Notes: a model not told the origin generated them from the sequence alone. A stretch of 64,000 nucleotides of DNA from Xanthomonas sacchari (GCF_024266585.1 NZ_CP100647.1:3019001-3083000); one strand, 5' to 3'; shown: positions 48,671 to 57,216, numbered from the stretch's first letter. Made by a program: numbers and translations.

Positions 48671-49431
48671 GCCGCATCGTCGCCTCCGCCGCGCTGCACC
48701 CGGCCGCCGCCACCCTCAGCGGCAGCGGGCTGTGCAAGAGCTTCGTCTCCGGCAGCCTGCGCACGCCGGTGCTGCGCGACGTGGAACTGCAGGTGTGGCC
48801 GGGCGAACTGACCCTGATCTCCGGCCCGTCCGGCTGCGGCAAGAGCACCCTGCTGTCGATCCTCAGCGGCCTGCAGCGCGCCGATGCCGGCCAGGTGCTG
48901 GCGCTGGGCGAGGAACTGGGCGCGCTCGGCGCCAGCGCGCTGGAACAGTTCCGCCTGCGCCACACCGGCTTCATCTTCCAGGGCTTCAATCTCTTTCCGG
49001 CGCTGTGCGCGCTGGACCAGGTGCGGCTGCCGCTGCAGTACATGGGCCTGGCGCCCGCCGAGGTGCGCAGCCGCGCCGAGGAAGCGCTGGCCGAGGTCGG
49101 CATCGCCCACCGCCAGCACCTGCGCCCGGCCGAACTGTCCGGCGGCGAGAAGCAGCGCGTGGCGATCGCCCGCGCGCTGGCCAAGCACCCGGCGCTGCTG
49201 TTCGCCGACGAACCGACCAGCGCGCTGGACGCCGGCAACGGCCAGATCGTGATCGACCTGCTGCACCGCATCGCACGCCGCCACAACACCATGGTGCTGT
49301 GCGTGAGCCACGACCCGCGCCTGATCCGCCACGCCGACCGCGTGCTGTCGATGGAGGACGGCCGCATCCTCGACGACCGCCGCGTGAACGCGCCGCCCTC
49401 GCCCCTGCCCTCACGGAATCCCGACCCATGA
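48667..49431 (+). CDS. ABC transporter ATP-binding protein (MacB/DevA type)
   Basis: A 254-aa ATPase. Walker A is SGPSGCGKST, followed by the Q-loop (GFIFQGFNLFPALCALDQV), the signature LSGGEKQRVAIARAL, and Walker B with LLFADEPTSALDAGNG and the switch His in VSHDPR. The N-terminal extension of about 20 residues precedes the first strand. It overlaps the permease by four bases and the adaptor by four bases, so it powers the same exporter. It belongs to the family of LolD/MacB/DevA ATPases whose permeases do not channel substrate through the membrane. Confidence 0.95.
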   Translation: MSRIVASAALHPAAATLSGSGLCKSFVSGSLRTPVLRDVELQVWPGELTLISGPSGCGKSTLLSILSGLQRADAGQVLALGEELGALGASALEQFRLRHTGFIFQGFNLFPALCALDQVRLPLQYMGLAPAEVRSRAEEALAEVGIAHRQHLRPAELSGGEKQRVAIARALAKHPALLFADEPTSALDAGNGQIVIDLLHRIARRHNTMVLCVSHDPRLIRHADRVLSMEDGRILDDRRVNAPPSPLPSRNPDP

Positions 49432-50330
49432 AAGCGTTCGCCGCCGCGCCCCTGCTGAGCCTGCTGCTGGCCGCATGCGCGCCCTCGGACCGCACGCCGG
49501 CCGCCGCGCCGGCTGCCGCCCCCGCCGCCTATTTGGCAGTGGCGCGCGGCCGCATCGACGTGGAAGGCGGCGTGCTCAAGCTCGGCCTGCCGGTCGCCGC
49601 GACCCTGCGCGAGGTGCCGGTGCACGAAGGCGACGCAGTGCAAAAAGGCGCCCTGCTGGTCGCCGGCGACGACCGCGCCGCCGCGGTCGAGCTGGACATC
49701 GCCCGCACCCGCGCGCAGGCCGCGGCCACCCACCTGAAGCAACTGCAGCAGCGCCTGCAAAGCGCCCAGCAGAAGCAACGGCGGCTGGCCGAGGCCGCAC
49801 GCCTGGGCGCCGGCGACGGCCAGAGCGCCGACGACGCCAGCGACGCGGTGCAGAGCGTGGTCGACGCCCTGGACACCGCGCGCAGCGACGCGGCCCTGGC
49901 AGACGCACAGGTGCGCGCGGCCGAGCTGCAGCGCGCGCAGTACCGGCTGCAGGCGCCGGTGGCCGGCCGCGTGCTGCAGCTGTCGGCCGCGGTCGGCGCG
50001 CGCAGCGACGCCAACGCGCCGCTGCTGACCCTGCTGCCGGATGCGCCGCGCCTGGTCCGCGCCGAATTGAACGAAAGCTATGCCGGCAGCGTCACCCCGG
50101 GCATGGCCGCGGAGGTGATCAGCGACGACGGCCGCCAGACCGTGCTCGGCGAGGCGGTGGTGCGCTGGCTGGCGCCGGCCTACGGTCCCACCCAGTTGCA
50201 CGACGACGCCACGCCCGCCGGCAACGACCGCAGCGTGGCCTGCGTGCTGGCCTTCACCCAGCCCTCGACCCTGCGCCTGGGCCAGCGCGTGCTGGTACGC
50301 TTCCGCAACCCGGCCGCGGCCAAGCGCTGA
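49428..50330 (+). CDS. Membrane fusion (adaptor) lipoprotein, HlyD/DevB type
   Basis: A 300-aa periplasmic adaptor. Lipobox LLLAAC puts the lipid at Cys17. The barrel-lipoyl segments are at about 45-75 (VEGGVLKLGLPVAATLREVPVHEGDAVQKGA, given by its key positions) and 170-200 (RLQAPVAGRVLQLSAAVGARS). Between them lies an alpha hairpin (about 85-165, with LKQLQQRLQSAQQKQRR). The C-terminal beta-barrel holds VTPGMAAEVISDDG. It completes the exporter: OMF, permease, ATPase, adaptor. A 93-base gap follows before the hydrolase. Confidence 0.9.
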   Translation: MKAFAAAPLLSLLLAACAPSDRTPAAAPAAAPAAYLAVARGRIDVEGGVLKLGLPVAATLREVPVHEGDAVQKGALLVAGDDRAAAVELDIARTRAQAAATHLKQLQQRLQSAQQKQRRLAEAARLGAGDGQSADDASDAVQSVVDALDTARSDAALADAQVRAAELQRAQYRLQAPVAGRVLQLSAAVGARSDANAPLLTLLPDAPRLVRAELNESYAGSVTPGMAAEVISDDGRQTVLGEAVVRWLAPAYGPTQLHDDATPAGNDRSVACVLAFTQPSTLRLGQRVLVRFRNPAAAKR

Positions 50331-50423
50331 ACATCGCACGCCGCGGCCGCGGCGAAAGGCTGCTGAAACGCGCAGCGGCCACCCTGCACGGATTAACGAG
50401 ACTGCGCAGCCGCGTCCATTCCG

Positions 50424-51251
50424 ATGATCCAATCTGCCGAGTTCCACTTCGAGGGCGGCCGCAACGGCGTGCTGCTGATCCATGGCCTGACCGGCACGCC
50501 CAGCGAGATGCGCCTGCTCGGCAAGAGCCTGAACCGCGAAGGCTTCAGCGTCTACGGCGTGCAACTGGCCGGCCACTGCGGCGACGAGGACGACCTGCTG
50601 GCCACCGGCTGGCGCGACTGGTACGCCAGCGTCGAGGCCGCCGCGGCCCGGATCCGGCCCCAGGTCGACCGGCTGTTCGTGGCCGGGCTGTCGATGGGCG
50701 CACTGCTGGCGCTGCGCCTGGCGCAGGAGCGTCCGCAGTGGGTGGACGGGGTCGGCGTGCTCGGCGCCACCTTCCGCTACGACGGCTGGAACATCCCCAA
50801 GCGCGCGCGGCTGGCGTTCCTGCTGCCCTGGTTCAAGCGCCTGGGCATCGGCAAGCGCCGCATGTTCCTGGAAGAGCCGCCGTACGGCCTGCGCGACGAG
50901 CGCATCCGCGCCCAGGTCAGCAGCGCCATGCTCGGCGGCGACAGCAGCGCCGCCGGCCTGCCCGGCAACCCCTGGCATGCTCTGGCCGAGATGTACCTGC
51001 TCTCGCGCGACGTGCGCCGCAACCTGCCCAAGGTGGTCGCGCCGTGCCTGGTCGCGCACGCGACCGAGGACGACATCGCCGACCTGCGCAACGCGCGGCT
51101 GGTGATCGCCAACGTCTCCGGGCCGACCGAACTGCTGCTGCTGCACGACAGCTACCACATGATCACCCTGGACCGCGAACGGCGCGTGCTCGGCGCGCGC
51201 CTGGCGCGGTTCTTCGCCGCCCTGTCCGCGCCGCAGCAGGCCGCCGCCTGA
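50424..51251 (+). CDS. Alpha/beta hydrolase (carboxylesterase/thioesterase-like)
   Basis: A 275-aa serine hydrolase with the fold of Est30-type carboxylesterases and monoacylglycerol lipases. The oxyanion motif is LLIHGLTGTPSEM, the nucleophile lies in AGLSMGALLAL (G-x-S-x-G), the acid in HATEDDIAD and the His in HDSYHMITLD. The N-terminus is soluble (no signal peptide), so it is cytoplasmic. Its stop shares one base with the next membrane-protein gene. In this setting it could release or remodel an acyl chain, but esterase activity on another substrate is equally possible. Confidence 0.85.
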   Translation: MIQSAEFHFEGGRNGVLLIHGLTGTPSEMRLLGKSLNREGFSVYGVQLAGHCGDEDDLLATGWRDWYASVEAAAARIRPQVDRLFVAGLSMGALLALRLAQERPQWVDGVGVLGATFRYDGWNIPKRARLAFLLPWFKRLGIGKRRMFLEEPPYGLRDERIRAQVSSAMLGGDSSAAGLPGNPWHALAEMYLLSRDVRRNLPKVVAPCLVAHATEDDIADLRNARLVIANVSGPTELLLLHDSYHMITLDRERRVLGARLARFFAALSAPQQAAA

Positions 51252-51613
51252 TGGCGATGACCGGCCCGGTGGTGGCGATCTGGCTGGCGACGGTGGCGCT
51301 GGACACCGCCGGCCAACTCGCCTTCAAGTACGTCGCCAGCCACCCGCAGGGCAGCGGCATGGCACGCTGGCGGAACATGGCCGCGCAGCCGCAGCTGTGG
51401 CTGGGCGTGGGCTGCTACGTGTTCGAGTTCCTGGCCTGGACCGCGTTCCTGTCGCTGGTGCCGCTGGGCCGCGGCGTGCTGCTGGGCTCGATCAACATCG
51501 TGGCGATCATGCTGGCCGGGCGCTGGCTGTTCGGCGAACGCCTCGGGCGCATGCAGGTGGCCGGCATCTGCCTGGTCAGCGCCGGCGTGGCGGTGGTGGG
51601 GTTGGGCTCGTGA
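51251..51613 (+). CDS. Small four-helix membrane protein (DMT/ArnE-like)
   Basis: A 120-aa integral membrane protein with four predicted helices, the size and pattern of SMR/ArnE-type proteins of the drug-metabolite transporter superfamily. Key segments are AIWLATVALDTAGQLAFKYVAS at the N-terminus (with the buried Asp and Gln of this family), PLGRGVLLGSINIVAIMLAGRWLFGERL, and a final helix. These proteins usually work as hetero- or homodimers, and a partner gene overlaps directly downstream. A flippase role for a lipid-linked substrate is inferred from ArnE/ArnF. Confidence 0.8.
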   Translation: MAMTGPVVAIWLATVALDTAGQLAFKYVASHPQGSGMARWRNMAAQPQLWLGVGCYVFEFLAWTAFLSLVPLGRGVLLGSINIVAIMLAGRWLFGERLGRMQVAGICLVSAGVAVVGLGS

Positions 51614-52008
51614 GCCGGCCGCCGCTGCATCGCTACGCGGTGGGTTTCGCCCTACTGCTGAGCTTCGACACCCTGGCCCAGATCGGCTTCAAGCTGGCCG
51701 GCACCCATGCGTTCCCGCCGCAGGCCGAACTGGCCTGGGTGCTGCGCCTGTTGGGCAGCCCATGGCTGTACGCCGCGCTGCTGGGCTACGTCGGCGCGTT
51801 CTTCACCTGGATGAAGCTGCTCGAGCACGCGCCGATCGGCCCGGCCTTCGCCGCCTCGCACCTGGAAGTGGTCAGCGTGATGCTGCTGTCGGCCTGGTGG
51901 TTCAACGAACACATCGGCCTGCTGCAGGCGCTGGGCGCGGCGTTGATCGTCGGCGGCATCGTCTGCCTGGCGATCGGCGAACGCGCGGACCCTGCCGATG
52001 CGCATTGA
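51610..52008 (+). CDS. Small four-helix membrane protein (DMT/ArnF-like partner)
   Basis: A 132-aa four-helix membrane protein and probable dimer partner of the preceding one. GTG 51610 overlaps its stop (GTGA). Sequence landmarks are FALLLSFDTLAQIGFKLAGTHAF at the N-terminus, LEHAPIGPAFAASHLEVVSVMLLSAWWF and a C-terminal GAALIVGGIVCLAIGER. Both proteins share the D-T-x-x-Q-x-x-F-K motif in helix 1. It overlaps the aminotransferase gene by 11 bases. The pairing strongly suggests a heterodimeric exporter or flippase. Confidence 0.8.
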   Translation: MSRPPLHRYAVGFALLLSFDTLAQIGFKLAGTHAFPPQAELAWVLRLLGSPWLYAALLGYVGAFFTWMKLLEHAPIGPAFAASHLEVVSVMLLSAWWFNEHIGLLQALGAALIVGGIVCLAIGERADPADAH

Positions 52009-53251
52009 GATCCCGCCGACCGCCGGCCTGCCGCTGCAGTGGCGCGACCTGTGGCCAGGCCGCCCGCGCACGCGCCTGGCCAGCGCGCTCGGCCTGCCGC
52101 AGGCGCTGCTGACCTGCTCGGGCACCGCCGCGCTGATCGTGGCCCTGCGCACCCTGGCCGCGGCCAGCCGACGCCGGCAGGTGCTGGTCTCGGCCTACAC
52201 CTGCCCGCTGGTGGCGCTGGCGGTGGCGCACTGCGGCCTGCAACTGGTGCTGTGCGATCTGCTGCCCGGCTCGCTGGACCTGGACCCGGCGCAGCTGGCG
52301 CAACGCTGCGGCAGCGACACCCTGGCGATCATCGCCACCCATCTGGGCGGACGCCTGACCGACCTGGCGCCGCTGCGCCGCGCCGCCGAGGGCTGCGGCG
52401 CGCTGCTGATCGAGGACGCGGCGCAGGCGCTGGGCGGCGTGCACGCCGACGGCCGCCCGGCCGGCCTGGGCGGAGATATCGGCTTCTGCAGCCTGGCCGC
52501 CGGCAAGGGCCTGACCCTCTACGAAGGCGGGCTGTTGATGTCGCGGCATGCGCCGCTGCAGCGCGACCTCGCCGACACCGCCGCGCGCCTGGGCCAGCGC
52601 GACTGGCGCTGGGAGTTGCGGCGCAGCCTCGAACTGCTCGGCTACGCCGCGCTGTACCGGCCGCAGCCGTTGCGCTGGGCCTACGGCCTGCCGGTGCGCC
52701 GCGCGCTGCGCCGCGGCGACCGCGTGGGCGCGGCCGGCGACCGCTTCGGCACCGCCATCGCCCAGCATGCCGTCGGCGCCTGGCGCGAAGGCGTAGGCGT
52801 GCGCGCCAGCGCGCGCTGGCCGGCGTTCCTGGCGCAGATCCGCGAACAGGGCCGGCGCCGCAGCGCGCGCCTGGCCGGCATCCCCGGCCTGAGCGTGATC
52901 GCCGACTCCCCCGGCGCCCAGGGCAGCTGGCCGATCCTGATGGTGCTGCTGCCCAATGCGGCCGCACGCGAAGCGGTGTTGGCCGCACTATGGCCGCGCG
53001 GGCTGGGCGTGGCGGTGCCGTTCGTGCATGCCCTGCCCGACTACGACTACCTGGACGGCATCGTCGCGCGCACGCCGATGCCCAACGCCAGCGACTTCGC
53101 CGCGCGCTGCCTGAGCATCAGCAACAGCCCCTGGCTGGACGAGGCACGCTTCGAGAGCATCGTGGCCACCCTGCAGGCGGCCTGCGCCGGGACGGTCGGG
53201 CCGGCGCCGCTGGACCTAGACCTGGTGCACGCCGCTGCGCCGAGCGCCTGA
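51998..53251 (+). CDS. DegT/DnrJ/EryC1-family PLP aminotransferase
   Basis: A 417-aa PLP enzyme of the sugar-aminotransferase fold (family knowledge). The N-terminus has GTAALIVALRTLAAAS, the cofactor region LLIEDAAQALGGVHADG and the catalytic Lys in the SLAAGKGLTLYEGG block, where K replaces the typical position of the family. The late FCSLAAGK and the C-terminal PFVHALPDYDYLDG fit too. The start overlaps the membrane gene. Such enzymes usually aminate keto sugars, but the substrate here is not known. It ends the plus-strand run that began at the response regulator. Confidence 0.85.
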   Translation: MRIEIPPTAGLPLQWRDLWPGRPRTRLASALGLPQALLTCSGTAALIVALRTLAAASRRRQVLVSAYTCPLVALAVAHCGLQLVLCDLLPGSLDLDPAQLAQRCGSDTLAIIATHLGGRLTDLAPLRRAAEGCGALLIEDAAQALGGVHADGRPAGLGGDIGFCSLAAGKGLTLYEGGLLMSRHAPLQRDLADTAARLGQRDWRWELRRSLELLGYAALYRPQPLRWAYGLPVRRALRRGDRVGAAGDRFGTAIAQHAVGAWREGVGVRASARWPAFLAQIREQGRRRSARLAGIPGLSVIADSPGAQGSWPILMVLLPNAAAREAVLAALWPRGLGVAVPFVHALPDYDYLDGIVARTPMPNASDFAARCLSISNSPWLDEARFESIVATLQAACAGTVGPAPLDLDLVHAAAPSA

Positions 53252-53316
53252 CCCGCGACGGGGCGGCATTCGCCAGCACGCGCAACCGGTAACGACGGGA
53301 AGCGTCCTCTGTTGTA

Positions 53317-53376
53317 GGAGCGGCTTCAGCCGCGACAGACATGACCGGTAACGCCCGTCGCGGCTGAAGCCGCTCC
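53317..53376. repeat. REP-like inverted repeat (GGAGCGGCTTC class)
   Basis: Perfect 20-base arms (GGAGCGGCTTCAGCCGCGAC and its complement at 53357-53376) surround a 20-base spacer. It is the second copy of the class found at 14341-14398. It lies in the 322-base gap between the convergent DegT aminotransferase and arginase-fold genes; the remainder shows no gene. Confidence 0.9.
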
Positions 53377-53573
53377 CACGGCACGACCTGCGCTCTCGCT
53401 TGGTTGTCACAAAAGCAGCCCACCGGAGGTGTCCGGCAGTCCGCCTCCGCGATCCATGCGCCCCATCGAACGACCGTAGCGGCCATCGGCCGCAAGCGAA
53501 CCGCGCGAGGCTTGCATCCCGGCGCCTGTCGCTGCCACGACGCCCAGGAGGCACCGCCTTGGCACCGGTCGGG

Positions 53574-54452
53574 TTAGCCGACGCTGGCCGCGTCCAATGC
53601 CGCCAGCAACCGCAGGTTCAAGGCGTGCTGCTGCGCCTGCCACGCCGCCAGATCCGCCGGCGACGGCTCCGGCTGCGCGTCCAGCGCCGCCAGCTTGCGC
53701 TTCCACCACTGCGGGTAATGGGCAAGCGAGACCTCGCCGGTGATGTCGCTGCCGCACACCTGTCCGCGCAGCGCGTCGATCGCCTGCAGCAGCTGCGGCA
53801 CGCGCAGTTGGCCCTGGTCCCAGTTGGTGCGCACGTCCTGCGGATCCAGCACGTCCTTGTCCAGCGACAGGTAGGTCGGCATCGGCGTGCGTCGCAGGTG
53901 GTCGACGAAGGCGTCGCTCAGTTCGCTGACGCTGGCGAAGCCGCGTACCGCCCGGCCCAGGCCCAGCCGCCGCGCCCAGCCCACATCGACGCCGCTGCAC
54001 CAGTAGCGCAGCTTGCCGCGGTACAGCGGCAACAGATGGTTCTCCCAGGCATGGCCGGAGCCGACGTCGCCGGAGGTGATGCCGGCCACCTCGACCTGCG
54101 CCACCTGCGGCAGCGCGGCGATGCGCCGCACCCACGAACCGCAGTGCACCCCGAACGGGAAGCGCATGTTGTCCGGATGGTTGTCGAACACCACCACCCG
54201 CAGCGGCGCCTGCGCGCGCTGCGCCAGGCGCACGATCAGCGGCAGGCTCAAGTGGTGGAAATCGCCGCTGCCCAACAGCACCGTGCCGTACTGCGCCGGC
54301 AGCGCCTGGTCGAGCGCGGCGCCGAAGCGGCGCAGCCGCGCCATCGAACAGGCGAAGCGCAGGCCGTCGCACCAGTCGCGCAGCGGCAGGCGCACGGCGT
54401 CGGGCACCGCACCCAGCGACGCGTCGAGATCGAGCAGGACCGGCGTGCGCAT
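53574..54452 (-). CDS. Arginase/agmatinase-fold protein
   Basis: A 292-aa protein of the arginase (ureohydrolase) fold. All six expected metal ligands can be matched: His in GSGDFHHLS, Asp/His/Asp in VVFDNHPDN, and Asp/Asp in LSLDKDVLDP. The motifs differ from classical arginases (DNHPD instead of DAHxD), so the substrate may not be arginine or agmatine. A GSDITGEVS block follows near residue 245. ATG 54452 is one base past the stop of the acyltransferase-like gene on the same strand, so the two are coupled. It could act on a guanidino group, but this is not proven. Confidence 0.78.
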   Translation of the reverse strand: MRTPVLLDLDASLGAVPDAVRLPLRDWCDGLRFACSMARLRRFGAALDQALPAQYGTVLLGSGDFHHLSLPLIVRLAQRAQAPLRVVVFDNHPDNMRFPFGVHCGSWVRRIAALPQVAQVEVAGITSGDVGSGHAWENHLLPLYRGKLRYWCSGVDVGWARRLGLGRAVRGFASVSELSDAFVDHLRRTPMPTYLSLDKDVLDPQDVRTNWDQGQLRVPQLLQAIDALRGQVCGSDITGEVSLAHYPQWWKRKLAALDAQPEPSPADLAAWQAQQHALNLRLLAALDAASVG

Positions 54453-54453
54453 C

Positions 54454-55521
54454 TCAGTCCTCCTCGGCGGCATCGGCGGCCGGCCCGACGTCGTCGGATT
54501 CGAACAGCGGCCGCAGCCGCCGCAGCACGGCGCGCAGCAGCGGATTGCGCAGGTACACCGCATGCCAGGTGTAGGTGAAGCTGGCGCCGAGTTGCGCCTT
54601 CACTTCCGGATCGGTCCAGCCGGCGACATAGGCCGTCAGGCCATGGCGGCAGGCGTAGTCGAGGTTCTCGATCCAGCTCAGCGCGTACAGGTTGTGCTCG
54701 CGCGCATCCGGGTAGTGCAGGCCGATGTACTTGTCCAGCAGCCGGCCCTCATGCACGTAGCACAGGTTCCAGCCGATGATGCGGCCCTGGTGCCGGTACA
54801 CGAACACCTGCCCGCCCGAGTCGGCGTCGGTCAGCAGCGCATCGAAGAAGGGCGCGGTAAGCAGGTCGAAATGGATCTCGCTCTGCGCATACACCTCCTG
54901 GTACAGCGCATAGCAGTGCGCGCGCAGCGCCGGATCGGCGAAGGCCGGGCCGGTCGGCAGCACCTCGATCTCCAGCTCGGCGCGCGAGCGCAGCTTGCGG
55001 CGGATGTTGCGCCGGCGCCCGCGCGAGAGCCGCGCCAGGTACTCGTCGGTGGAGGCGAAGTCGATCGGCACCCAGGCCAGCGCCTGCCCGCGCAGCAGCA
55101 CGTAGCCAGTGCGCTCGCAGGCGTCCAGGAACGCCTGCGCCCAGGCGTTGTCGGTGGCATCGAGCAGCGGCGAGCGCTGCGGCACGTCCTTGACGATCAT
55201 CAGCGCCCGGCGCCGGCCCAGTTGCGCGCGCCACTGCCGCGGCAACTGCGCCGGATCGGCCGCGCGCGGCAGCCAGGCGTATTCGCTGACGGTGCTGCCG
55301 ACGAAGCTGGTGCGCGGCCGCAGCAGGCGCTGCCACAGGCGCTGCAGCGGCAGCCGCGCCACCCGCGCGCGCAGCGCCGGCTCGGCGGTGGTGAGCAGGT
55401 CGAAATCGGCCTCGAAGGCCGGCACCCCGTGCTCCAGGGGCTGGATCAGGAAGCCGGACGGTGGGTGCTGCAGGAACTGCCGCTGCAAGGCCTGCGGCTC
55501 GAGTTGGTTGACGAAAGGCAT
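54454..55521 (-). CDS. GNAT/FemAB-type (BioF2-like) acyltransferase
   Basis: A 355-aa protein of the FemAB/BioF2-like acyltransferase superfamily. The hallmark is LSRGRRRNIRRKLRSR near residue 195, followed by a second acetyltransferase-like half with GGQVFVYRHQGRIIGWNLCYV, a DKYIGLHYPDAREHN motif, and an acidic C-terminus (ESDDVGPAADAAEED). Members transfer acyl or amino-acyl groups to amines, but the substrates of this one are unknown. It starts at ATG 55521 and diverges from the ACP gene over 112 bases. It is coupled to the arginase-fold gene downstream. Confidence 0.82.
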   Translation of the reverse strand: MPFVNQLEPQALQRQFLQHPPSGFLIQPLEHGVPAFEADFDLLTTAEPALRARVARLPLQRLWQRLLRPRTSFVGSTVSEYAWLPRAADPAQLPRQWRAQLGRRRALMIVKDVPQRSPLLDATDNAWAQAFLDACERTGYVLLRGQALAWVPIDFASTDEYLARLSRGRRRNIRRKLRSRAELEIEVLPTGPAFADPALRAHCYALYQEVYAQSEIHFDLLTAPFFDALLTDADSGGQVFVYRHQGRIIGWNLCYVHEGRLLDKYIGLHYPDAREHNLYALSWIENLDYACRHGLTAYVAGWTDPEVKAQLGASFTYTWHAVYLRNPLLRAVLRRLRPLFESDDVGPAADAAEED

Positions 55522-55633
55522 CTGCAAGATTGATCGTCTAGCGTGGAGAATGGATGCTGCGGCCCAGGCCGCAGCGTGCGATCCACCGGCGGCGGGTGCC
55601 GCACGGTGGCCCTTCATTTCGCGGAGCACTGCC

Positions 55634-55909
55634 ATGACCCCGTCCATCGAGTCGCAAATCCACAGCATCGTCGCCAAGCATGGCGAGATCGACCCGGCGC
55701 GCCTGACCCCCGATGCCAAGCTGCAGGACCTGGGCGTGGATTCGCTCGAGGCCATCGAAATCCTGTTCGACATCGAAGAGCACTTCGACATCACCTTCCC
55801 GCAGCGCGACCCGAACCTGGACGACGGTTCGCTCGGCAAGCTGGTGCAGGCGGTCGAGGACGCCCTGGCGGCCAAGGCGGCGACCGGCGCGGCGCAACCG
55901 GCGCACTGA
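55634..55909 (+). CDS. Acyl carrier protein (dedicated)
   Basis: A 91-aa acyl carrier protein. The phosphopantetheine site is Ser in GVDSLEAIEIL (near residue 38), with the acidic helix around it (DIEEHFDITFPQRDPNLDD). The extension after the core (AAKAATGAAQPAH) is longer than in the fatty-acid-synthase ACP. ATG 55634 lies behind GCGGAG. A ketoacyl synthase gene follows after six bases, so the pair forms a mini acyl-assembly unit. No acyltransferase or ketoreductase lies nearby, so chains are probably supplied from primary fatty-acid metabolism. Confidence 0.93.
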   Translation: MTPSIESQIHSIVAKHGEIDPARLTPDAKLQDLGVDSLEAIEILFDIEEHFDITFPQRDPNLDDGSLGKLVQAVEDALAAKAATGAAQPAH

Positions 55910-55915
55910 CGCATC

Positions 55916-57151
55916 ATGGGCGCCTCTCCGCACGCGCGGCGCGTCGTCATCACCGGCATGGGCGCGGTCAGCGCGCTCGGCCTCGGCGCCGAGGCGCTGT
56001 GGAGCGCGATGCGCGCCGGCCGCAGCGGCATCGCCGCCCTGCCCTCGCCCGATCCGCTCAGCACCCTGAAGATGCGCGTGGCCGCGACCCTGCCCGGGTT
56101 CGCGCCCGACGCCACGCAGACCGGCGGCATCGCCCCCGGCCAGCTCGACCGCATGACCCAGATGGCCCTGGTCGCCGCCGGCGAGGCGGTCGCCCAGTCC
56201 GGCCTGCGCGTGGATGCCGCACTCGGCGCGCGCTGCGCGGTGGTGGTCGGCACCGGCGTCGGCGCCGAACTCAGCCGCGACGAGCAATCGCGCCGGCTGT
56301 ACCGCGACCAGGCCGAACGCCTGCATCCGCTGACCATCGTGCGCAGCATGGCCAACGCCCCGGCCAGCCAGATCAGCATCGCCTTCGGCCTGCGCGGCCC
56401 GGCCTTCGCCGTGTCCAGCGCCTGCGCCTCGGCCAACCACGCCCTCGCCCAGGCCGCGCTGATGGTCCGCCACGGCCTGGCCGACGTGGCCATCGCCGGC
56501 GGCAGCGAAGCCTGCCTGAGCCTGCCGCTGATCCGCGCCTGGGAAGCGATGCGGGTGGTCAGCGACGACACCTGCCGGCCGTTCTGCGCGCAGCGCAGCG
56601 GCCTGGTGCTGGGCGAAGGCGCCGGGATGTTCGTCCTGGAAACCGCCGAGCACGCGGCCGCCCGCGGCGCGCGGCCGCTGGCGGAACTGGCGGGGTTCGG
56701 CATGAGTTCCGATGCCGGCGACATCGTCGCGCCCAGCGTCGACGGCGCTGCCACGGCGATGCGTTTGGCCCTGCAGGATGCCGGCCTGGCCCCGGAACAG
56801 ATCGACTACATCAACGCCCACGGCACCGGCACGCAGGCCAACGACCGCTGCGAGACCCAGGCGCTGCGCCAGGTGTTCGGCGCGCACGCCCAGGCGCTGG
56901 CGGTCAGCTCGACCAAGGCGGTGCACGGCCACGCGCTCGGCGCGGCCGGCGCGCTGGAACTGGTGGCGGCGCTCGGCGCGCTGCGCGAGCAGTTGGTCCC
57001 GCCCACGGCCAACTTCCTCGATGCCGATCCGGAATGCGATCTGGACTACGTGCCCAATCAGGCGCGCGCCCGCAAGGTGCAGGCGGTGCTGAGCAATTCC
57101 TTCGCCTTCGGCGGACTCAATGCGGTGATCGCGCTGCGCGCGGCGGGCTGA
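55916..57151 (+). CDS. Beta-ketoacyl-ACP synthase (KAS II-like)
   Basis: A 411-aa condensing enzyme. Catalytic Cys lies in VSSACASANHAL (near residue 170), the first His in INAHGTGTQAND and the second in TKAVHGHALGAAG; all are present, so it should condense malonyl units rather than only decarboxylate. The GFGMSSDAGDIVAP and LSNSFAFGGLNA blocks are standard. It follows the ACP by six bases. This gene is distinct from a housekeeping fabF, which would normally sit with fabG/acpP. Its convergent partner is the class III aminotransferase. Confidence 0.92.
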   Translation: MGASPHARRVVITGMGAVSALGLGAEALWSAMRAGRSGIAALPSPDPLSTLKMRVAATLPGFAPDATQTGGIAPGQLDRMTQMALVAAGEAVAQSGLRVDAALGARCAVVVGTGVGAELSRDEQSRRLYRDQAERLHPLTIVRSMANAPASQISIAFGLRGPAFAVSSACASANHALAQAALMVRHGLADVAIAGGSEACLSLPLIRAWEAMRVVSDDTCRPFCAQRSGLVLGEGAGMFVLETAEHAAARGARPLAELAGFGMSSDAGDIVAPSVDGAATAMRLALQDAGLAPEQIDYINAHGTGTQANDRCETQALRQVFGAHAQALAVSSTKAVHGHALGAAGALELVAALGALREQLVPPTANFLDADPECDLDYVPNQARARKVQAVLSNSFAFGGLNAVIALRAAG

Positions 57152-57216
57152 CGCGCCCGCCGCCGCGGCGAACGGCGGGAGGCAACGCGAACCGCGCGCG
57201 TCGTCTCCCGCCCGGC

